NCBI GenBank assembly: GCA_041487495.1
Contig: JBGPNN010000100.1
Span: 1-11,115, forward strand
Direction of reading: 5' to 3'
From: JBGPNN01 sp041487495
GTDB lineage: Bacteria > Sysuimicrobiota > Sysuimicrobiia > Sysuimicrobiales > Humicultoraceae
DNA: 11,115 bases
In this document: positions 7,374 through 11,115 of the stretch, one piece after another
How positions within the stretch are numbered: the stretch's first letter is position 1
How the letters are laid out: the number at the start of each line of letters is the position of its first letter
Position numbers and translations under genes: made by a program
The notes under the pieces: model-generated
The model's input: only the letters and a program-made list of their open reading frames with translations
Told to the model about the DNA's origin: nothing
Database searches by the model: none

Positions 7374-7946
7374 ATGAACGCTGAGCAAGCAGTGGCGACC
7401 TTGGCGGGTGGCTGTTTCTGGTGCCTGGAGGCAGTCCTCAACGACCTCCAGGGGGTGGAGAGCGCCATCTCCGGCTATTCCGGTGGGACCGTTCCCACGC
7501 CCAGCTACAAGCAGGTCTGCGCCGGCACGACCGGTCACGCCGAGGTCGTGCAGATCACCTTCGACTCCAGCGTCCTTTCCTTCCGGCAGCTCTTGGACGT
7601 GTTCTTCACGATCCATGATCCGACGACGTTGAACCGGCAAGGGAACGACACCGGGACGCAATACCGCTCCGCCATCTTCTATCATACGCCCGAGCAGAAG
7701 ACGACCGCGGATGCGGTGATCAAGGAGCTCACAGGGGCCCGCATGTGGGGCAATCCCATCGTGACCGAGGTCACCCCGTTCCAGGTCTTCTATCCGGCCG
7801 AAGATTATCACCAGCGCTACTTTCAGCAGAACCCTGACCAGCCCTACTGCCGCGTCGTGGTCGCCCCCAAGGTCGCGAAGTTCCGCAAGCAGTACCTGTC
7901 GAGGCTCAAGAAGGTTGGCGGGCCGGCCGGCCAGGTGCGTTTGTGA
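7374..7946 (+). CDS. msrA: Peptide-methionine (S)-S-oxide reductase
   Basis: MsrA reduces the S-epimer of methionine sulfoxide in proteins and free methionine, using a catalytic cysteine and thioredoxin; cytosolic. The 190-residue product has the GGCFWCLE signature with catalytic Cys14, and also GYSGG, the GHAEVVQITFD block, HDPTTLNRQGNDTGTQYRSAIF, and the EDYHQRYFQQNPDQPYC segment, all in normal order. Extra cysteines at residue 17, in KQVCAG and in QPYC are possible resolving residues. There is no C-terminal MsrB fusion. The ATG at 7374 was chosen because GGAAAGGA (7358-7365) is 8 nt upstream and homologs start just before the GCFWC motif; an ATG at 7281 would overlap the DinB gene. The stop overlaps the GTG of the peptidase gene by 4 bases (GTGA). 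Confidence 0.96.
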   Translation: MNAEQAVATLAGGCFWCLEAVLNDLQGVESAISGYSGGTVPTPSYKQVCAGTTGHAEVVQITFDSSVLSFRQLLDVFFTIHDPTTLNRQGNDTGTQYRSAIFYHTPEQKTTADAVIKELTGARMWGNPIVTEVTPFQVFYPAEDYHQRYFQQNPDQPYCRVVVAPKVAKFRKQYLSRLKKVGGPAGQVRL

Positions 7947-9784
7947 CGCCGAGAGCTCAGTCCGCCGTGCTCCCGCGTAGCGCCATTGCCCCAGCGCACA
8001 CCTGGGATATGGCTTCCGTTTTTCCTTCTGCCGCGGCCTGGGAGACGGCGTTGAAAGACGTTGAGGAGAGACTGTCCGATCTGCGGCGTTTCCGGGGTCC
8101 TCTTGCCGGCAGCCCGGCCGGCCTGGCCGACTGGTTCGAGACGTATCAACAGGTGTTCCGGTCCCTCGGCCACGTCATGATCTACGCGAACATGGGGCAC
8201 ACCGCCGACACGACGGACCAGGAGGCGGCCGCCAGGTTCGACCGGGCACGAGGACTGATGGCCAGGGCCACCGCCGCGGCGGCGTTCGCCGATCCAGAGA
8301 TCGTGGCGATCGGGTTCGAGACGCTGCGTGGGTGGGTGCGGCAGGAACCGCGGCTGGCTCTCTATGGCCATTACATCGACCGGCTCGAGCGCCGCCAGGC
8401 GCACGTCCGCTCGCCCGAAGTCGAAGAACTCTTGGGCCATGTGCTCGATCCGTTCCGCACGGCTGCCGCGACGCACGGCGTCCTCGCCGATGCCGATCTG
8501 CTGTTCAACCCGGCCCACGGCTCGGGATCGGTCGAGCCCATCGAAGTGGCACAAGGGAACCTGTCGCGACTCTCAATGGATCCGGATCGCGAAGTGCGCC
8601 GCACCGCGTGGGAGAGTTACGCCGACGCACACCTGAGGTACAAGAATACGATGGCGAACTGCATCGGGGCGGGGGTCAAGCAGGACGTGTTTGTCACCCG
8701 CGCCCGGCGATACGCCTCGGCCCTCGAGGGCGCCCTTGCCCCGAATCATATCCCGGTCGAAGTCTTTCACAATCTCATTGCGGCGTTTCGCCGAAACCTG
8801 CCGACCTGGCATCGCTACTGGCGGATCCGGCGCCACGCCCTCGGCTATGACACGCTGTATCCCTACGATCGCAGCGCGCCTTTGACGGCGCATAAGCCGA
8901 AGGTGCCCTTCGAGCAATCGGTCGAGTGGATCTGCCAGGGGATGCGTCCTTTGGGCGACGAGTATGTCCAGATCATGCGACGAGGCCTGATGGACCAGCG
9001 GTGGGTCGACATCTACCCGAGCAGGGGGAAGCGATCCGGCGCCTTCTCGGCGGGCTCTCAAGGGACCCACCCGTTCATCTTGATGAGCTACACGGACGAT
9101 ATCTTCAGCATGAGCACGCTGGCCCACGAGTTAGGGCACTCGATGCATTCGTACTTTTCCTGGCGGACCCAGCCGTTCATCTACGCGCGCTACCCGCTCT
9201 TCTTGGCCGAAGTCGCCTCGAACTTCAACCAGGCAATGGTCCGGGCGCATCTGCTGGCAACTCAGCCCGATCCCGAGTTTCAGATCGCCGTGCTCGAAGA
9301 AGCCATGAGCAACTTCTACCGCTACTTTTTCGTGATGCCGACGCTCGCGCGATTCGAATTGGAGACCCATCAGCGTGTCGAGCGGGGTGAGGCGCTCACG
9401 GCCGGGAGCATGATCGCCTTGATGGCCGACCTGCTCACGGAGGGATACGGCGGCGAGGTCGAAGTCGACCATGACCGAGCCGGCATCATGTGGGCGGAGT
9501 TCCCCACACACCTGTACATGAACTTCTACGTGTTCCAGTATTCGACCGGCATCTCGGGCGCCCACGCCCTGGCCGAGCGCGTCCTCTCCGGCACGCCCGG
9601 GGCGGTGGAAGGCTATCTGGCGTTTCTCAACGCGGGGGGGTCGGCATTCCCCCTCGACGTGCTCCGCCTGGCCGGTGTGGACCTGGGTTCGCCGGAGCCG
9701 GTCGAGCGGGCCTTCGGGGTGCTGGCTCGAACGGTGGATCGGCTGGAACGGCTGTTGGGGGAGCGATCGGGCAAGCCGTCCTAG
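7943..9784 (+). CDS. M3-family metallopeptidase, oligoendopeptidase F type
   Basis: A 613-residue zinc endopeptidase expected to cut short peptides (roughly 7-20 residues) in the cytosol. The zinc site is HELGH (395-399) with Glu396 as the general base and Glu423 (LAEVAS) as the third ligand, the classic M3 arrangement. The upstream SQGTHPFILMSYTDD and the downstream THLYMNFYVFQYSTGIS are typical substrate-binding and gating segments of PepF proteins. The N-terminal 200 residues are helical and carry the W-D-x-x-S-V-F-P opening (residues 21-27) usual in this family. Length matches the family (about 600). There is no signal peptide. GTG at 7943 overlaps the msrA stop and follows AGGTG (7933-7937); ATG at 8009 is a possible internal start but would cut into the conserved opening. 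The gene ends 1 bp from a convergent minus-strand gene. Confidence 0.94.
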   Translation: MTPRAQSAVLPRSAIAPAHTWDMASVFPSAAAWETALKDVEERLSDLRRFRGPLAGSPAGLADWFETYQQVFRSLGHVMIYANMGHTADTTDQEAAARFDRARGLMARATAAAAFADPEIVAIGFETLRGWVRQEPRLALYGHYIDRLERRQAHVRSPEVEELLGHVLDPFRTAAATHGVLADADLLFNPAHGSGSVEPIEVAQGNLSRLSMDPDREVRRTAWESYADAHLRYKNTMANCIGAGVKQDVFVTRARRYASALEGALAPNHIPVEVFHNLIAAFRRNLPTWHRYWRIRRHALGYDTLYPYDRSAPLTAHKPKVPFEQSVEWICQGMRPLGDEYVQIMRRGLMDQRWVDIYPSRGKRSGAFSAGSQGTHPFILMSYTDDIFSMSTLAHELGHSMHSYFSWRTQPFIYARYPLFLAEVASNFNQAMVRAHLLATQPDPEFQIAVLEEAMSNFYRYFFVMPTLARFELETHQRVERGEALTAGSMIALMADLLTEGYGGEVEVDHDRAGIMWAEFPTHLYMNFYVFQYSTGISGAHALAERVLSGTPGAVEGYLAFLNAGGSAFPLDVLRLAGVDLGSPEPVERAFGVLARTVDRLERLLGERSGKPS

Positions 9785-9785
9785 A

Positions 9786-10022
9786 TCAGGAGGGCTCCCA
9801 ACGGATGTCCATGTCCTCGCCTTCACCAAGCGCGCGCCTGAGGAGGTCTATCACTTCAGCGTCAACCCCGCGCTCCTGCAGCAGGTCGAACGTGTCGCGG
9901 TTGATGTAGTAGTCTCGATCCTCCTCGCTCTCCTCTTCGAGGGCGTCGATCAATTGATTGAGCTGTGTCTCGGTGATGATGCCGATCGCTGCCTTGGTGG
10001 CCCCATTGAACAGTTTGATCAC
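9786..10022 (-). CDS. Small acidic conserved-looking protein of unknown function
   Basis: A 78-residue protein I do not recognise as a named family. It opens with a short strand-like MIKLFNGATKAAIGII. It then has a strongly acidic helix with LIDALEEESEEDRDYYIN, a second helix with FDLLQERGVDAEVIDLLRRAL, and an acidic tail ending DMDIRWEPS. There is no membrane segment, signal or metal-binding cluster. The start was chosen as GTG at 10022 because a strong GGGGAGGGG (10029-10037, minus strand) sits exactly 6 nt upstream. An ATG at 10067 in the same frame would add 15 residues (MANTIRKMTAGEGCT), but its AAGGAA abuts the start codon. It is convergent with the peptidase gene (1-bp gap) and divergent from the RAM-domain gene. 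Codon pattern and a good ribosome-binding site support a real gene. Confidence 0.72.
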   Translation of the reverse strand: MIKLFNGATKAAIGIITETQLNQLIDALEEESEEDRDYYINRDTFDLLQERGVDAEVIDLLRRALGEGEDMDIRWEPS

Positions 10023-10028
10023 AGTGCA

Positions 10029-10037
10029 CCCCTCCCC
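10029..10037 (-). promoter_or_regulatory. Strong Shine-Dalgarno deciding the start of the small acidic gene
   Basis: On the minus strand the sequence GGGGAGGGG is followed by TGCACT and then GTG at 10022. It contains a GGAGG core with ideal spacing, which favours GTG 10022 over the upstream in-frame ATG at 10067. Confidence 0.6.
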
Positions 10038-10128
10038 GGCCGTCATCTTCCTGATCGTGTTTGCCATTTCCTTGCCGGACAGGACTCTGGACACCGCGTC
10101 ACCAACTAAACCCGAGGAGGTGAGGCCT

Positions 10129-10356
10129 GTGGTTTCTGCCGTGGTGTTGCTGAAAGCGGCCCCCGGGCACGCCCGCAAGGCCGCTATCGCGATCCGGAAG
10201 ATCAAAGGTGTCCGCGAGGTGCACGTTGTCACCGGCCCGTACGACATCGTCTGCATGACCGAGGCCGGAGACATGGTCTCGCTGGGCGATACCGTGATTA
10301 CCAGGATCCAACGCACTCCCGGCGTAGCCGACTCACTGACCTGCCTGGTCGTATAG
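10129..10356 (+). CDS. Stand-alone Lrp/AsnC ligand-binding (RAM) domain protein
   Basis: A 75-residue protein made only of the C-terminal alpha-beta ligand-binding domain of Lrp/AsnC regulators. The opening strand (VSAVVLLKAAPG) leads to a helix (HARKAAIAIRKIKGV), the hallmark VREVHVVTGPYDIVCMTEAGD, then DTVITRIQRTPGVADSLTCLVV. There is no helix-turn-helix, so it cannot bind DNA alone. Such stand-alone modules are known to oligomerise and bind amino acids or other small ligands, and may tune full-length regulators. GTG at 10129 was chosen because GAGGAGGTGAGG (10114-10125) places a strong Shine-Dalgarno at good distance and because it matches the domain start; longer upstream extensions read through a region with coding on the other strand. 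It is divergent from the small acidic gene, with about 106 bp between starts. Domain identity is confident; the ligand is unknown. Confidence 0.88.
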   Translation: MVSAVVLLKAAPGHARKAAIAIRKIKGVREVHVVTGPYDIVCMTEAGDMVSLGDTVITRIQRTPGVADSLTCLVV

Positions 10357-10385
10357 CGGGCGGGTGAGTCGGGCCGGAGCGGGTG

Positions 10386-10413
10386 TTGACAACGAAAGGG
10401 CGCACTCTATAAT
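10386..10413 (+). promoter_or_regulatory. Sigma-70-type promoter with perfect -35 and -10 hexamers
   Basis: TTGACA (10386-10391) and TATAAT (10408-10413) are separated by 16 bp, so both hexamers match the housekeeping consensus in full. Predicted transcription start is near 10419-10421. It lies 29 bp after the RAM-domain stop. The discriminator after the -10 (AAGAAC) is not GC-rich as in stringently controlled rRNA promoters. It could drive the candidate small RNA, the 23S gene by read-through, or both. Confidence 0.85.
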
Positions 10414-10419
10414 AAGAAC

Positions 10420-10524
10420 TTGGCTTGGACGTGGGGAGGGAATGGGTGCAGGATTCCAGCGGGTGAACTGCATACGCAGGTCCCGATGAGTCCAGGGGGG
10501 GACCAGGCTCATCCCCTCTTTTTT
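10420..10524 (+). ncRNA. Candidate structured small RNA (about 105 nt)
   Basis: Inferred transcript between the consensus promoter and the T6 terminator. Visible pairing potential includes GGAAT/ATTCC (10439-10443 with 10453-10457), CTGC-ATAC-GCAG (10468-10479) enclosed by GGG/CCC (10461-10463 with 10482-10484), and the terminator stem GATGAG/CTCATC. GAGGG (10436-10440) can also pair with CCCTC (10514-10518), closing the whole molecule. No convincing open reading frame with a ribosome-binding site is present. I could not match it to tRNA, 5S, SRP RNA (its core is absent), 6S, RNase P, tmRNA or a familiar riboswitch. It could instead be an rRNA leader with an attenuator. Existence as a separate RNA is inference from promoter plus terminator. 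Confidence 0.5.
10485..10524 (+). terminator. Intrinsic terminator-like stem-loop with T6 tract
   Basis: GATGAG (10485-10490) pairs with CTCATC (10508-10513), extended by a T-G and a C-G pair, with a G-rich loop. It is followed by CCCTC and six T residues (10519-10524). It sits about 70-100 nt downstream of the consensus promoter and about 210 nt before the 23S gene. The short stem makes efficiency uncertain. Confidence 0.6.
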
Positions 10525-10627
10525 GTGCCCGCACCCCTGAATCGTCCAGCGTTCGACACCAGATCAATCCTCAATGTTCTCGCCGGCGGCCCCGGTGAGA
10601 TCCGTTGCGCGAGGCCCGCGACGGGGA

Positions 10628-10640
10628 GTTCTTTGACAAC
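10628..10640 (+). promoter_or_regulatory. boxA-like antitermination element before 23S rRNA
   Basis: The sequence GTTCTTTGACAAC (followed by TGAA) closely resembles the boxA elements that commonly sit in rRNA spacers ahead of 23S genes, where Nus factors bind the nascent RNA and prevent premature termination. It is about 95-107 nt upstream of the 23S 5' end. It contains a TTGACA but no acceptable -10 hexamer at the right distance, so I do not call it a promoter. Confidence 0.65.
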
Positions 10641-10734
10641 TGAAGATGGACGAAGACATCCCGACTCGCGGATCAACACGATCGGCGGGACGGTGATGTG
10701 TTGCCAGGCTCTATACAGCTGCTCCTAGAGTGGG

Positions 10735-11115
<381 letters not shown>

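Noticed and set aside
7918..7936. GGCCGGCCGGCC run near the end of msrA
   Set aside because: It encodes the Gly-Pro-Ala-Gly tail of MsrA, and the short repeat is unremarkable in a GC-rich genome.
10552..10580. TTCGAC ... TGTTCT as a possible promoter for 23S downstream of the terminator
   Set aside because: Spacing is 17 bp, but the -10 match is too weak to list. If the upstream hairpin truly terminates, a promoter must exist here or read-through must occur, so it deserves a transcript-start check.
10633..10661. TTGACA within boxA as a second rRNA promoter
   Set aside because: No TATAAT-like hexamer lies 15-19 bp downstream (the sequence there is around GACATCC). The context fits boxA better.
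10420..10728. 102-codon plus-strand open frame between the RAM gene and 23S
   Set aside because: It starts inside the promoter/small RNA region, runs through the terminator and boxA elements, lacks a ribosome-binding site, and its product resembles nothing known.

Overview
This is a GC-rich (roughly 60-65%) bacterial chromosomal segment, probably from an uncultured lineage. The gene set (HEAT-repeat protein plus HD-GYP pair, Memo-like protein, DUF2277, YfiT-type DinB, M3 oligoendopeptidase, stand-alone Lrp ligand-binding module) and a 23S rRNA gene with no 16S in front of it would fit a Methylomirabilota/Rokubacteria-like or similar soil/subsurface bacterium. That placement is a low-confidence inference. 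The partial 23S gene is the best handle for checking it.

Layout. Positions 1-763 (minus strand) hold the 5' two thirds of a threonine synthase gene that runs off the window. It is divergent from a nine-gene plus-strand directon covering 946-9784: P-loop nucleotide kinase-like protein, Memo-family protein, HEAT-repeat protein, HD-GYP protein, YihX-like HAD phosphatase, DUF2277 protein, YfiT-type DinB protein, MsrA and an oligoendopeptidase F. Spacers are short (24-61 bp), and two junctions are 4-base overlaps (HEAT/HD-GYP and MsrA/PepF). I saw no convincing terminator inside the run, so it may be one or a few long transcripts. A small acidic minus-strand gene (9786-10022) ends 1 bp from the peptidase gene and is divergent from a stand-alone RAM/AsnC-ligand-binding-domain gene (10129-10356).

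The last 760 bases are RNA territory. A promoter with perfect -35 and -10 hexamers (10386-10413) is followed about 100 nt later by a stem-loop with a T6 tract, which together define a candidate small RNA. Next come a boxA-like antitermination element (10628-10640) and the 5' end of a 23S rRNA gene (from about 10735). No 16S rRNA or spacer tRNA lies upstream of the 23S gene in the window, so it looks unlinked.

How the genes work together. The clearest functional unit is the HEAT/HD-GYP pair. The two proteins share a homologous N-terminal module of about 130 residues and are translationally coupled, suggesting a paired c-di-GMP-related signalling module with a protein-interaction scaffold. Downstream genes lean toward housekeeping and damage repair (methionine sulfoxide reduction, peptide turnover, thiol transfer or metal-dependent hydrolysis, sugar-phosphate dephosphorylation).
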